Assembly (NCBI GenBank): GCA_026225945.1
Contig: JAMJFZ010000811.1
Location: 1,612,001-1,676,000 of the forward strand
Direction: 5' to 3'
From: Cricetomys ansorgei
Lineage: Eukaryota > Chordata > Mammalia > Rodentia > Nesomyidae
Length of the DNA stretch: 64,000 nucleotides
Part shown: positions 48,126 to 59,475 of the stretch, in pieces
Layout of the letters: each line of letters starts with the position of its first letter
Numbering within the stretch: position 1 is the first letter of the stretch
Translations under genes and position numbers: made by a program
Notes under the pieces: model-generated
Told to the model about the DNA's origin: nothing
Database searches by the model: none
What the model saw: the letters and a program-made list of their open reading frames with translations, nothing else

Positions 48126-49064
48126 ATGTCCTCTATCAATGACACTGCTTCACACCCTTCTGCCTTCCATCTGCTGGGCATTCCTGGTCTGGAAGCTTTC
48201 CACATCTGGATAGCCTTCCCTTTTTTTGTTGTTTATCTGATTGCACTTGTGGGGAACTTCACAATCCTCTGTGTGATCAAGAATGAGCAGAGTCTTCACC
48301 AGCCCATGTTCTACTTCCTTGCTCTCCTCTCTTTCATCGATCTTGGCCTCTCTACTTCTACCATTCCCAAGATGCTGGGTATCTTCTGGTTTAACCTTAG
48401 GGAGATAAGCTTTGAAGGTTGTCTCATCCAAATGTTCTTCATCCACACCTACACAGGCATGGAATCTGTTGTGCTTCTAGCTATGGCAATTGATCGTTTT
48501 GTTGCTATCTGTTACCCACTTAGATATACCTCTATTCTCACCAACAAGGTGGTAGCCATCATGGCATCTGTTGTAGTAGGAAGGCCTGTTATTCTTGTCA
48601 TCCCTTTTTGTCCACTCCTCAAGCGATTGCCCTTTTGTGGACACTACATTGTTCCTCATACCTACTGTGAACACATGGGGATAGCTCGTCTGGCCTGTGC
48701 CAGTATAAGGGTAAACATCATCTATGGCTTATTTACCATTGCTGCTCTGATCTTTGATTTGATTCTCATTGCTCTCTCCTATGTTTGGATCCTACAGGCT
48801 GTCTTCCGCCTTCCTTCCAGAGATGCCAGACACAAAGCCCTTAGCACATGTGGTTCTCATGTCTGTGTCATCTTGGCCTTTTATACACCAGCATTTTTCT
48901 CCTTTATGACTCATAGGTTTGGAAAAAACATCCCTCGTTGCATTCACATCCTCCTGGCCAATCTTTATGTGGTTGTCCCTCCTAGTTTAAATCCAGTCAT
49001 TTACGGAGTGAGGACGAAACAAATTAGAGAGGGAGTCATGAAAATATTTGTAAAGAAAGAGTAA
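48126..49064 (+). CDS. Class I olfactory receptor, OR52E-like (intact)
   Basis: A seven-transmembrane odorant receptor of 312 residues. It has N-glycosylation at N5 (NDT), [12 protein letters not shown] at 18-29, GN at 43-44, LHQPMFYF at 57-64, Cys99, [11 protein letters not shown] at 119-129, [11 protein letters not shown] at 179-189, KALSTC at 237-242 and [14 protein letters not shown] at 289-302. The G-protein contact motif is DRF rather than DRY, an uncommon variant. The open frame runs 24 codons further upstream but crosses a clear acceptor, so the Met of MSSINDT is chosen. Residues such as [13 protein letters not shown] and YVVVPP are typical, from memory, of OR52E receptors. Its closest neighbour is the pseudogene 8.7 kb upstream. 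A possible first exon lies near 43.3 kb and a candidate poly(A) signal at 49627. Confidence 0.95.
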   Translation: MSSINDTASHPSAFHLLGIPGLEAFHIWIAFPFFVVYLIALVGNFTILCVIKNEQSLHQPMFYFLALLSFIDLGLSTSTIPKMLGIFWFNLREISFEGCLIQMFFIHTYTGMESVVLLAMAIDRFVAICYPLRYTSILTNKVVAIMASVVVGRPVILVIPFCPLLKRLPFCGHYIVPHTYCEHMGIARLACASIRVNIIYGLFTIAALIFDLILIALSYVWILQAVFRLPSRDARHKALSTCGSHVCVILAFYTPAFFSFMTHRFGKNIPRCIHILLANLYVVVPPSLNPVIYGVRTKQIREGVMKIFVKKE

Positions 49065-50149
49065 CTCAAGTTTCAGAGGTTCTTAAGCGTTATCAGACTG
49101 CTTGCTTTTCAGAATTTGTCTTTCTCAGTGTTCTCCAACTGAAATCAGATCAATATCTAATCATATGCTTCAGCCATTACCAGGGAGTGGTCGCTCAAAG
49201 TTTTTCTTACAAAATGTCTACTTTGCTTCAAAAGTTTCTTTCCTTTGTTGTTTATTGAGAGTTAGAGAACACAGAGGAATGAAGTCCAAGTAAAAGATGT
49301 AAAAAGATTCTTGACTATGTGGAAAATAGTGTTTACCATGTCAGTAGCAAAAATTATGCATAGGTTTTATAAAAAGAAAAATTTTGATGTTACAACTTTT
49401 TTAGAATTTGGGTCATGAATCAATATCTTTGAGTTATATATTTGAAGTACCTATTTATCTACAAGTATTACTATTTTTATGTGATTCCCCTTAATTTCAC
49501 ACAGTTATTGCAAACTTCATGATACTTAACCCTTATATCTATCTTTGAGTAACATTCATTCTCTTCAGTAGATGATCCTATGGTTCCAAAATTAGAAGAA
49601 AGGTTTATATAAAACTAAAATGAGACAATAAAGTCCCTCCTAAACTTATTTCTATGAAATTTGAAGCTAATATTACCATATATTCTAAGTAGCATTTATC
49701 TCACAAATGTAAGAGAACATCTTTGAATTTTAGTAAATGTTGGAAAATCCTTAGGCTCAATCTGCTTACCAGTTCTTGATAAAATTTCAAAGAATATGAA
49801 AAAGTGGCACAACTACCTCAACTGGATGAGGGAAACATCAAAATCAGGAAGGAGGCTTTCTTCAGATTACCTATGGGTAGATTTATCCAATTGTCATAGT
49901 AATTTAATTCAGAATATTTTTATGGCATGAAGGTTTTTTCCTTGATTTTCTTTTCTTCTGGATTCACTCCTAAATTCACTGTCATGTTAAGAATGCTTTG
50001 AAAATAAAGTACATTGTTCATACCCTTTCTTCTAAATACAATCTATTTTTTTCCAATGAGGACTTCATGCTTTTTTATTATTTATTAAAAGCAGGGTAAA
50101 TCAGGATATAAGCCATGTGGTTTGAGTACTAGAATATCTGAGAACTAGA
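49065..50149. other. 3' flank of the OR52E-like gene
   Basis: Presumed 3'UTR up to about 49650, then AT-rich DNA with nothing recognised. The short open frame at 49102-49293 is not supported as a gene. Confidence 0.45.
49627..49632 (+). terminator. Candidate poly(A) signal for the OR52E-like gene
   Basis: AATAAA lies 563 bases after the stop codon. The distance is ordinary for a receptor 3'UTR, but hexamers are common in AT-rich DNA and transcript ends were not available. Confidence 0.3.
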
Positions 50150-50335
50150 AGCACAGATCTGTGGTACTAAATCTCAGGAGGCTAGGGCAGAGGGATCACA
50201 AGTTAAAGTCCTTCCAGGATTTTAGAATGAGTTCATGACAACTTGGTTGATTTATTGAGACTAGGCCTCAAACTTTAAAATATTTAAGGCTTAGGGTATA
50301 GTTGAGTGGTTGAGTAAATGTGTAGCATTCCTTTA
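50150..50335 (+). mobile_element. ID/B1-composite SINE, sense, diverged
   Basis: TCTCAGGAGGCTAGGGCAGA, ATCACAAGTTAAAGTCC, GAGACTAGGCCTCAAA, then GGGTATAGTTGAGTGGTTGA and GTGTAGCATTCC: a B1-like half followed by an ID/tRNA-like half. Confidence 0.6.
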
Positions 50336-50342
50336 AAAGAAA

Positions 50343-50537
50343 AGATTTACTTATTTTACTTTCTATATATGGATGTTCTGCCTGCATACATGTATGTGCA
50401 CCATATTCACGTCTGTTGGATACTGTAGAACTGGAGTTATGGATGGTTTTGAGCCACCATACGGATGCTAGGAACTTAATTTAGGTCCTCTGTAAGAGCA
50501 ACAAGTGCTCTTGGCCACTGAACCATTTCTCTAGCCT
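50343..50537 (-). mobile_element. B2/B3 SINE, antisense
   Basis: It begins GATTTACTTATTTTACTT, includes GGATGGTTTTGAGCCACCAT and GGTCCTCTGTAAGAGCAAC, and ends GGCCACTGAACCATTTCTCT. This is the full order of a B2/B3 SINE in reverse. Confidence 0.88.
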
Positions 50538-51756
50538 CTATGTCTTAAAATTTACACATCAAACAACTTTCTGACAGACTTTCCTATAATTAACAACAAA
50601 TTATGACTGTATAGATCCTTTGTTAATAGTCAAAATATTTTAAACTTTGCTTTGTTTATTGTATATAAAATGAATAATGTTATAGTAATTTAAAAATGTG
50701 TGTGTATGCATTGATGAAATAATTTCCCTTTTCACTCAAATATGCTTATCTGTATAATTGCTCCTCCCTTCCCATGTAAATGCAATCCTTCTGCTTGAAA
50801 TTATACATTGTATTTTTCACTCATTGACACAAAATTTTGTTTTTAGACCCAAATGAAATCTAAGATAAAATTTATCATTGGCAAATCTAAATGGAATGGA
50901 AGGTTTTGTAGAGAGATGGAAATGAAAGAATTATCTGGAATGGGCGGGAAGGACTTTCTGGGTGATGGAAATTTTCAGCATCTTATGCTGAATGATGGTT
51001 CCCAGTAGTCTACACATCTGATATAATATATCATGGCATGATGTTTATGCCAAGATGTTTAGCTATCAAGTAAAATAGGAAAATTTTTAGAATATTTTGG
51101 GGGAAATGATAAAATTATGTCAGCAATATTATTTGTATTTATGTATGAGAAATGAGAAATACTAGATGTAAGAAAATATGGAAGATTGATGAGACTTGAT
51201 TTCAAGAAACTAAATGAGATAGAAAAACTAAAACAGAAACTATACCTGAAGGACTATTAGAAAAACTTCAAAGAAAGGGAAAGGGTAGAACAAAAATGAC
51301 AGCTCTCAATACTTGAAGGTAATTTGTTTACCTTTATACAAATGTATTAATTTTGTGTACAACTTGAGCCTTCAAATGATTGTGAGGCTGGATAGAGTTA
51401 GAATACTGCAATGCTGAACACAGATCCATCAGTGAGGATCCCACCCAAGGGTCATGAGTCTCAGGAAATTGAAACATATTCTGAGGGGAATAAAGTATCT
51501 GTGATGATGACTTTATGAAATCTTTATGCAAATGGAACAGCTTCATCATTGTGGTGCTAGTTGTTATTTTCTGGGATTCTGACAGAGAAAGGCACTTTTA
51601 AACTTAATATTGTTATCAGTGTATTACTGTTATTATTTGACAAATGAATGACTAACTAAATGAGTGATTGTCTTCCAATTACTGACAGGGAAATTCATAA
51701 TGGTTAATGGTGAATGGAACTTCGTACCTTGAGATTTAGAAATATCCCCAATGAAA

Positions 51757-51758
<2 letters not shown>
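50538..51758. other. Gene-free stretch
   Basis: Nothing recognised; the minus-strand frame at 51334-51549 has no recognisable motif. Confidence 0.4.
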
Positions 51759-51811
<53 letters not shown>

Positions 51812-51817
51812 TATATA
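51759..51817. repeat. (AT)22 plus imperfect TA extension
   Basis: 44 bases of pure AT, then ACACATATATATATA. Confidence 0.95.
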
Positions 51818-51949
51818 ATCACTTAATGAAAAACAATATCAATATAAAAGGGAGCACTATATGTGAAAAAATAAACAAAGTTATTTCAAGGACTATGAGA
51901 ACATCGGAGGAATATGCATTAGATACAAGCACAATGACTGACACTGACT

Positions 51950-52060
51950 ACCCCAGTATTTGAAAGTGGGAGGCAGAAGGACCATGAGTTCAATGTCTTC
52001 CTCTGTTGCATGCCAAATTAGAGGCCAGCCTGGATAACTCGAGACCATGTCATAAGAAGG
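51950..52060 (+). mobile_element. B1-related SINE fragment, sense
   Basis: AAAGTGGGAGGCAGAAGGAC, CATGAGTTCAATG and AGAGGCCAGCCTGGATAACT match the core of a B1/Alu-like SINE. Confidence 0.55.
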
Positions 52061-53155
52061 CATTCAACTCACCAAACAATCCAGAAGGAAAGAAGATACA
52101 TTGGTATTAATACTTCACTTGATTTTAATGTAAAAGTATAAAAAATTAGCTCATTTGCCTCTAAGTGGAAGATGACTAAAAGCTAATTTAGATTCTTCTT
52201 TAGATAACTCAGGGAGCTTGTATTTTTGGCTTTCATGTTTTATGTGTGTGTGGTGAAGAGGACTAAGAAATAGCCATAGTAAGAGCAGTGACACATTAAT
52301 AATTCAAGCGTTCTTTTAAAAAAAGGGAGGGGGTGGTAATGACAAATTGTCTGATACTTCAATAGCAGAAACTTAGGAAAACCTTACCTGGAAAATTAGA
52401 TTTTACTTGAATTCAAAAATAAAATTATAGGTCACAGTTTATTAGTAGTGAATTCAACTAGTAGCTGAATTATTTCTTGGTATTTACAAAGATTTGATCA
52501 CTGGTGCATAATACATGGATTCCCACAAACACACATAAACTACCAGAAATTACTCCAAAGTGTTGCACAACAGAATTAACATTCATTAAATAGTTGATTG
52601 TAGTAGATGTTAAGCAGCATTGGTGTATTTGTAAGAACAATTCTTACTCATCTATGTTAGCTCTTACTTGTCTATTTTAGATCTGAGTCTTGGCAGATGA
52701 CATAGGGTGGAAAAAAAATTTAGCTTTGATAGCTGATACTAAGAGATAGCTGTTGTTCATATTTACTTGATCTTACTATTACCATTCTCAGAATCACCAT
52801 ACTATGATAAAATGCAAGACCAGATACTTCCTAATTCTTATACCAAAGAGATTACTTTTCACTTGAAAAGATCATTGAACTGTCAGTGTGTGTGTGTTGT
52901 AGTCCTGACTGCAGTTTGTTTCAGGTAAATAAAGGTAGGATTCAGGAGAAGGACAACCCCTTTGGGTCCATAAACATATAAATGTGCTGAAACTTTGTGT
53001 TGATACAACCACCATAAACCAGTCCACTCTTCATCCCTCTCAGGTATGTTTTTCTCTCTACATATTTTGAAATAAATGATGGAAGTTTATTTTAGGAAAA
53101 CATAATGAAAAATAGTTTTAAGAATACTTTATTCAACTGTTTTTCCATCTTTTAT
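52061..53155. other. Gene-free stretch
   Basis: Nothing recognised. Confidence 0.4.
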
Positions 53156-53199
53156 TTGCTTTTATTATTTTTTCATGAAACAGGAACAATTTAAATATT

Positions 53200-53370
53200 T
53201 TCTTTGATTTTTTTGAGATTCTAATACAATTATGTCACGTCTCTCTTCCCTTTTCTCCCTCTAAGCCCACTTATATACTCTCCCATATGTTATCTTTTAA
53301 ATTTATACAAGTAACATTATATAGACTAAGGAGATTGTGTTTATGTATTTAGGAATAATGCACCTTTAAT
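53200..53370. mobile_element. Possible L1 untranslated fragment
   Basis: A CTCTCTTCCCTTTTCTCCCT stretch and CAAGTAACATTATATAGACT resemble pieces of L1 3'-region repeats seen elsewhere in the window. Orientation and limits are unclear. Confidence 0.35.
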
Positions 53371-56300
53371 TATGTTTTTATGGATAATTATATACTATAC
53401 TATTGTACTTATGGACCCCAAATATTTAATGATATAAAGAAGTTTACTTCTCTGTAGTCAATTGGATTTCAATTAACTCTACAACTCCATAATATTTTGA
53501 AAATGGAAAAGGAGTATTTCAGGATAATCTGCTAATTGTCTTGAGAAATTTTGACAAATGTTTGAATAACAGAGAAAACAGAATAAAGACAAAGCAACTT
53601 TTAAAAGTTTTAAAAGTTCAGTATCTGATCCATTTGCCCAGTATAATATTCTCTCAGAGCAAAGAACACCCCACTTTCCTTTAACCTTTTTACCTCTTTG
53701 AATACCATAAATTATCACTCTTCTTTTTTTTCATTTATTAAATGAAGTTGATTACAAGTTTGTAACTGGGTTATCTCAGAATTCTAAGGATCATCAGACC
53801 AAGAGCCTACTTTCTCTAGTAGGAACTGGGTTTTAGGAAATTGAGGAACATACATAGTCTCCATTAAGTTTCTACATGATTCTAAATTCCAGGAAGAATC
53901 AATTCAAATTACTTGATTTAATTAAACATTTGAAAATTTAAAATATAGTGCATGGGATTACAAAAAAAAAAAAGCATAAAAGTGAAAGGTAATTAGCATA
54001 CTGAACAAAATACTACTTTCGTATTTCAACCATAACGGCAGGATGACTGCTTGTGAGAAGAATCCCTGATGTACATCTCTTTGTCTCTAGCATTTCAACT
54101 TCTCATGGATTTTTTGTCCCATCTATTAAAAAGATTCTCTCCTTTTCTTCTGGTTCTGTTTATTTTTCTCTTTGGTATTCCAAAGACTGTTTTAGTTTTG
54201 AGAAAATACAAGACGTTTCATAAACTTTCATATATTTAGAGTAAGAATTGTTTCAAACACTGACCTATTGGACAGAATATTTCTTAAATGTATGATAGGA
54301 AAGGGAGGTATCCTTCATTCATATATGATAAAACTGGGAAATAGGATTACTCGTAGGTGGTAAGTGGGCATCAAGTACTAGTAGCCAGATCATATTACTG
54401 ATTTTTTTCAGGCCTTTGCTTTAAATACTTGTTGAAAACAAGACACAGAATATAGTAACAATACTATCCTACATTTGGGTAAAATAATGCTTTGGTTTTT
54501 AACCTTTAAATTGTTAGGCAATTATGGAATGATAGAGGTAGCTTTTATAATTTTTGTCATATCAAATCATAAGTGTCAGAAACTGTGTGTGTCTCCTTCA
54601 GTGATTATCCTACCCTGTTTTCCAAAGCACCATACACAATCAACAAAGTAAAATGCTTTTCACAGTCATTGGTGATGCAACTGACACTTATGGCTGTTTT
54701 GGCCACAGTCCATTCACTAGTGTTGTTGAGTAGCAATAACGGGAGCTCAGCATTCCTCCATTTCCTTCTGTCTATGAAAGAATTTGTGCCCCAGATTATT
54801 TTCATTCTCCCATAAATGTGCATAATGCAAAAATGAAGCCTATGGCTAACTGACAGAGTCCCCATAATAGTCATCCAGAGAGGGAAAGAGATAGTTCCCA
54901 TGGATATTTCATAATTTTTTCTCTTACTAGGGTCCTGATTGAATAAATGAAAAATAAATCCGTTATGGAAGATACTGGGTTCAGTGGTTATATATGTAAA
55001 AACTGCAGAAAAATTCTAATTATTTTTAAATAGCCTGCTTAATAAAACCATGATTAAAAGGAGGAAAAAGGCTTTACCTAGTAATTGGAACTTTCTACAA
55101 TGTAAATGTGCATTAATCAAATATTTTCAAGAAACTTCATTTTTTTCTTTCCATTACCCATTTTGAACTCATATTTTATTCTTTTCTTTTCTTTATTCAA
55201 ACAAGTATAATTATCAAATTATTACAAAATTTTACACTGAAGAGCTGGGTAATGTCCAATAACATCTATATATTCTTCAAAGTCCAAATTATAAGGTTCT
55301 TATAACTATTAAGTTTTCTATGTCAAGAGTCTGATGATAAGAGATCCAAACTTTGGAAATCCAAACTTAAAAATAAGGGTTTACACAATAGGGAGTTACG
55401 TGAGCTCTAGTTAGAAGAGGCACCCAGGATATCTTCCTGAAATTTAACAGTCCACTCTAAAAACATGAGTGATTTGTTGAGAGACAGTGCTCAAATCCTA
55501 CATACTTTCTCCTACAAAATTCTTAACAGGAAGTAAAAGCAAAAGCATTCATACTCAAGTCACCAAACACAAGTGAAATAGCCAAGTTACTCAAAGACTG
55601 CATGCCAAAGATGCTGTAGGTCGACTGAGGTCAAGGACATGAAGATTGCTCATTAATTCTCCATAAGTTCTAGCTTTTTTCTTTCCTTTTTTCTTTTTCT
55701 TTCACTTTCATTGATACTTGAATGCGAAAGTTGAATGACAGAGTAGAGCTATTTTGATTGCTCTTCTTTTTAAAAATCTACTCATTCTGGGTAAAAAAAA
55801 AAATGCACTTAATACCACAGGTTTTATCTACTTCCCAACATTCTACTAAGGAACAATCAAATTCTGATTCACTGAAGGAGCATTCTTTTTTTTTTTTCTA
55901 GTCTCTTTTATAGTCATAACCATTGCCCTGAGAAGGAATAGATAATTCAATATTTTTGTGAAATAAATAAAGACTGATTCTAAGATAATTAAAAACACAT
56001 TCAAAATTTCCTTTGAGAACAGATACCTGTGATCAGAATAATAATTTCCTAGAGGGAGGGTGACTCACAGATAATGCTCTCCTGAGATCACAGGTCAGGC
56101 AAAAGGAGGTCTTTTCTAAGACCTCAAACTCACAGAAGAATTTCTCAATTTAATGAATGAGGGCTGGTTTCCAGAAATAAAGGAAGAACAGATAGCAAAA
56201 ACTTTCATGCAAATCAGTCTTGATGTAAGGAAGAGACCGAATAGTTCTCTCACTAGTATATTTGCATGAATAAAAGAAATCAGAAATCCTGTCTATTTCA

Positions 56301-56506
56301 GTTTTACGTCTTTCATAGCACTATTGAAGGCTTCATGTGAGTGCTTGCTTGTGATACCATGACAAGCATCACAGACATTTCATGACCAACTTAACAAAGA
56401 GCAATTGAAGCCAGTGAGTTTTACTTAGAATATACTATGGTTGAATTGGAGTAACTGTCTGGAAAAGAGTGAGCAAAAGTAAAGACAGTTATATTCACAA
56501 CCTCGC
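53371..56506. other. Gene-free 5' flank of the 56551 receptor
   Basis: A 98-codon minus-strand frame at 54605-54901 overlaps a plus-strand frame. It has no family resemblance I can name and no receptor motifs, so I do not call it a gene. Short A and T runs occur at 53960, 55795 and 55887. Confidence 0.4.
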
Positions 56507-56522
56507 AAATTCTCTTTTTCAG
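56507..56522 (+). promoter_or_regulatory. Predicted 3' splice site of the 56551-57513 receptor
   Basis: TCTCTTTTTCAG ends with AG at 56521-56522, a near-ideal mammalian acceptor 28 bases before the ATG at 56551. Confidence 0.75.
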
Positions 56523-56527
56523 GTATC

Positions 56528-56566
56528 ATGGTCAGAGGTGAGAAGACAGAATGCCAACCACAGTAA
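56528..56566 (+). other. Short upstream ORF overlapping the receptor start
   Basis: Just after the predicted acceptor, an ATG at 56528 with A at -3 and G at +4 opens a 12-codon frame that stops with TAA at 56564-56566. It is out of frame with the receptor and overlaps its ATG at 56551 (A at -3, C at +4). Scanning ribosomes would meet the better-context ATG first. Translation is inferred, not shown. Confidence 0.45.
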
Positions 56567-57513
56567 AAGCCAACAATGTGTCCTATCTGAACCCAAGAAC
56601 TGTAATTTTGATTGGCATTCCTGGACTAGAGCATGTGCAGTTTTGGATAGGATTTCCATTCTTTGCGGTGTGTCTAGTGGCTCTTCTGGGAAATATCATT
56701 TTATTGATCATTATCCCAGCTGAACGTACCTTGCACCAGCCCATGTACATCTTCCTGTCTGTGCTGGCAGCAACAGACATAGGACTCTGTGCAGCCATTG
56801 TCCCGAAAATGTTGGGTGTCTTTTGGTTTAGGGCTTATACCACGGCCTTTGATGCCTGCCTTGCCCAGCTGTTCTTCATCCATACCTTGCAGGGCATGGA
56901 GTCTGGCATTCTATTGGCAATGGCCTTTGACCGCTATGTTGCTATCTGTGACCCTCTTAGGCACACATCTATCCTTACACCTTCAATTCTGGGTCGTATG
57001 ATAGTGGTGGTAGTGATTCGAGCAGTGGTGCTGGTGGGTCTGTTGCCGATTCTAATAAAAAGACTACATCTTTTCCATTCCATTCAAGTCGCCCACTCTT
57101 ACTGTGAACACATGGCTGTGGTGAAGCTGGCCGCAGATGATGTGCAAGTCAATAAAATATGTGGTCTTTTTGTGGGGTTTAGCATTCTTGGATTTGACAT
57201 GATTTTTATTCTCATATCGTATGCACTGATTTTCCAGACTGTATTTCATCTTCCACAGAAGGAGGCACGGCTCAAAGCTTTTAACACCTGCACAGCCCAT
57301 ATTTTTGTTTTCCTAGAGTTTTATATTCTTGCCTTTTTCTCCTTTTTCAGCCACCGTTTTGGTCGTGTTGTTCCCTCAACTCACATTCTTCTGTCTACCG
57401 TCTACCTGCTCCTGCCTCCTGCTCTCAACCCCATTGTCTATGGTGTAAAAAATATGGTCATTCGTAAGAGGGTGGCACAGATCTTCCTTCTGAATCGGGG
57501 ATGTCACCAGTGA
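56551..57513 (+). CDS. Class I olfactory receptor, OR52A/OR52Z-like (intact)
   Basis: A seven-transmembrane odorant receptor of 320 residues. It has N-glycosylation at N9 (NVS), GIPGLEHVQ at 22-30, GN at 47-48, LHQPM at 61-65, Cys103, [10 protein letters not shown] at 124-133, YCEHMAVVKLA at 184-194, KEARLKAFNTC at 237-247 and NPIVYGVK at 293-300. The N-terminus is about four residues longer than in the other receptors. The C-terminus has KNMVIRKR where relatives have KTKQIRE. KAFNTC and the DIGL/DPLRH segments group it with the 27446-28390 receptor. The coding start is fixed by a good acceptor 28 bases upstream. A short upstream ORF in another frame overlaps the start codon. AATAAA at 57786 is a candidate poly(A) signal. 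Confidence 0.95.
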   Translation: MPTTVKANNVSYLNPRTVILIGIPGLEHVQFWIGFPFFAVCLVALLGNIILLIIIPAERTLHQPMYIFLSVLAATDIGLCAAIVPKMLGVFWFRAYTTAFDACLAQLFFIHTLQGMESGILLAMAFDRYVAICDPLRHTSILTPSILGRMIVVVVIRAVVLVGLLPILIKRLHLFHSIQVAHSYCEHMAVVKLAADDVQVNKICGLFVGFSILGFDMIFILISYALIFQTVFHLPQKEARLKAFNTCTAHIFVFLEFYILAFFSFFSHRFGRVVPSTHILLSTVYLLLPPALNPIVYGVKNMVIRKRVAQIFLLNRGCHQ

Positions 57514-57785
57514 TCTGCCATACATTTATTGCCTTGTCAAAAGGCAGTTATTTCCCAAAGATGTCAAAGTTTTGGGCTCTGTGCTCACTGTAGGGGTTTC
57601 ACATCCTCATAATGGAACATAAATGAATTTATTTCCACGATTATAGAAGGATTGAAATATAAAGTATGCAGACTAAGACTGATATCATGTCTCCATCTAT
57701 GATATATTTGGTTTCAAATATATATCACACATTATCCTCTGTTTTAATTAAGTTCAATCTGCAGGATATGTAGTCCTTAATTAAA

Positions 57786-57791
57786 AATAAA
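57786..57791 (+). terminator. Candidate poly(A) signal for the 56551 receptor
   Basis: AATAAA lies 273 bases after the stop codon, in plausible range for a short 3'UTR. No downstream GU-rich element was verified. Confidence 0.3.
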
Positions 57792-58194
57792 AGATTTTGT
57801 TATTTACTGATTGCTCAAGGTAATATTTTAAACATTCATTCCATCTATGGGTTCATCATGGGTTATTGATTATGTAGTATCATTCATATTTTGTATTTTC
57901 ATTTTTATTCAATCAAAAAATACATTAAAATTAAATAGGATTAGCACTCACTGTCATTATTGTGCTAATTATGATGTAATGATATTTTTATTGATTCTAA
58001 AAAATTTCTATTATCTTCAATTTAATCACTACCATCAGCAGTTGTTTTTAGGATGTTAAATACTAAAGATGAGTCAGTATTTTTATTTTGTCCAAGTATA
58101 AACTTTATACCATATGGTTTTGTAGCTAGTGTAAATTAATTATTGGTGTTTGTGTGTTTATAATTTCATCTGTTTATAAGTTCGGAAATAATGA
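57792..58194. other. 3' flank of the 56551 receptor
   Basis: AT-rich; nothing recognised. Confidence 0.45.
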
Positions 58195-58411
58195 AAAGTG
58201 GATAGAGAGATGTCTCAGTGGTTATGAGCACTTGTGCTCTTGCAAAAAACCAGGGTTTGTTGCCAACCATGCACATTGTGGTTCACAACCACCTGGAACT
58301 CCAGTTTCAGGGAATCTGACATCTTTTTCAGACTCTATGGACACAAGCATGAACTTATCGTAAATTCATATATGAAGACAAAACACTCATATGCATAAAT
58401 AAAATATTAAA
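58195..58411 (+). mobile_element. B2/B3 SINE, sense
   Basis: TAGAGAGATGTCTCAGTGGT, GAGCACTTGTGCTCTTGC and GTGGTTCACAACCACCTGGA, then ACACAAGCATGAACTTA and an ATAAATAAAA tail. The tRNA-derived head and order are those of B2/B3. Confidence 0.88.
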
Positions 58412-58979
58412 AGTAAAGAGATAAGTAAAAGAAGATAAATTGAAATTCAAGCCATTTTTATCATAGAACAAAAATCAACTAAAAGTCAATCAATTAATAG
58501 ATATAAAGAGAAACAGAGACATCTCTCCAGCCCCAAATAAATCACTGACACAAAGAAATGAAGTTATAAACTGCATTTTACATGTTAAAACATTAAATGT
58601 ATTTTGAATAAACGTGTGGCAATAAAAATAATAATATTTACATACTCATTACATTTCTCAGAAGATGTAAGTTTTAATACTCTTATCTAAGTGGATCTGA
58701 GTACTAGTTTACAGGGGGGAATACATGCCTAGTACTGTAATCCCAGTAAAAATTCTGTGCCTGGCATCGTAGGCCAAAAGTGGGAACTCACTGCAAGTGT
58801 CTAGCTCAATTGACATAATATCAAACTGACTTCTCAATAATTACATATGTGTATGCAATTGCTATTTTCAGTCTCAATCAGAGAAACTTCTCCTTGCAAT
58901 GAAAAATATTGAGTTCAGAGATGCATGGATGCTCAAAGCCTAGAATAAGTGACGCTGGAGGTTTCATTCTTGAACAAGA
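58412..58979. other. Gene-free stretch
   Basis: Nothing recognised, except that ACATCTCTCCAGCCCC near 58520 resembles the antisense head of a B2-type SINE, probably a tiny fragment. Confidence 0.4.
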
Positions 58980-59475
58980 CATTTCATCACCTCTCTAAGG
59001 TATAGAGAATATTGAGGAAGTGGGAGTACAAGAATATAAGAGCAGGAAGGAAGGACAAGGGCTGAAAATGTCATTTTTGAGAATGACACAGCCATCACAT
59101 TTATGAACTCAAAGTAGAGGTGAGCTACACTAGGTTGCACAAGTCAGTCATAAAGGGGAGAAAGACATGTGGGTGCTATCTCTTCCTTGCTGACCTGTTG
59201 TCTGCTTACAGTTCTGGTAGAGGGGCAGTCACTGTTATAACCTGTGTACTCCCTTGTGAGCCCACTAGGTTCCAATGGCTAGTTCCAAACTCATGGTCAC
59301 ATCAATGGTCTTTGCTAAACTCAGTTAATCATAAGTTAAAAAGTCATGAATATAGAACAGGGACTTGTAGAGTAGAGGGCTGTTGTAGGGAGATGAGAGA
59401 AGACGGTGGGTGAGAATATCAGAATGTATTATATAAATGCATGAAATTTTCAAATAATGAATTTAATAAAAAATT
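58980..59475 (+). mobile_element. L1 3'UTR (same type as 32600-33060)
   Basis: GAATGACACAGCCATCACAT, TATGAACTCAAAGTAGAGG, a mid segment with GGGAGAAAGACATG, and an end of GAATATCAGAATGTATTATA, TAAATGCATGAAATTTTCAA and AATAAAAAATTTT match the terminal Lx-related 3'UTR order. Confidence 0.75.

Noticed and set aside
54605..54901. 98-codon minus-strand open frame
   Set aside because: No recognisable family, no receptor motifs, and an overlapping frame on the other strand; insufficient for a gene call.
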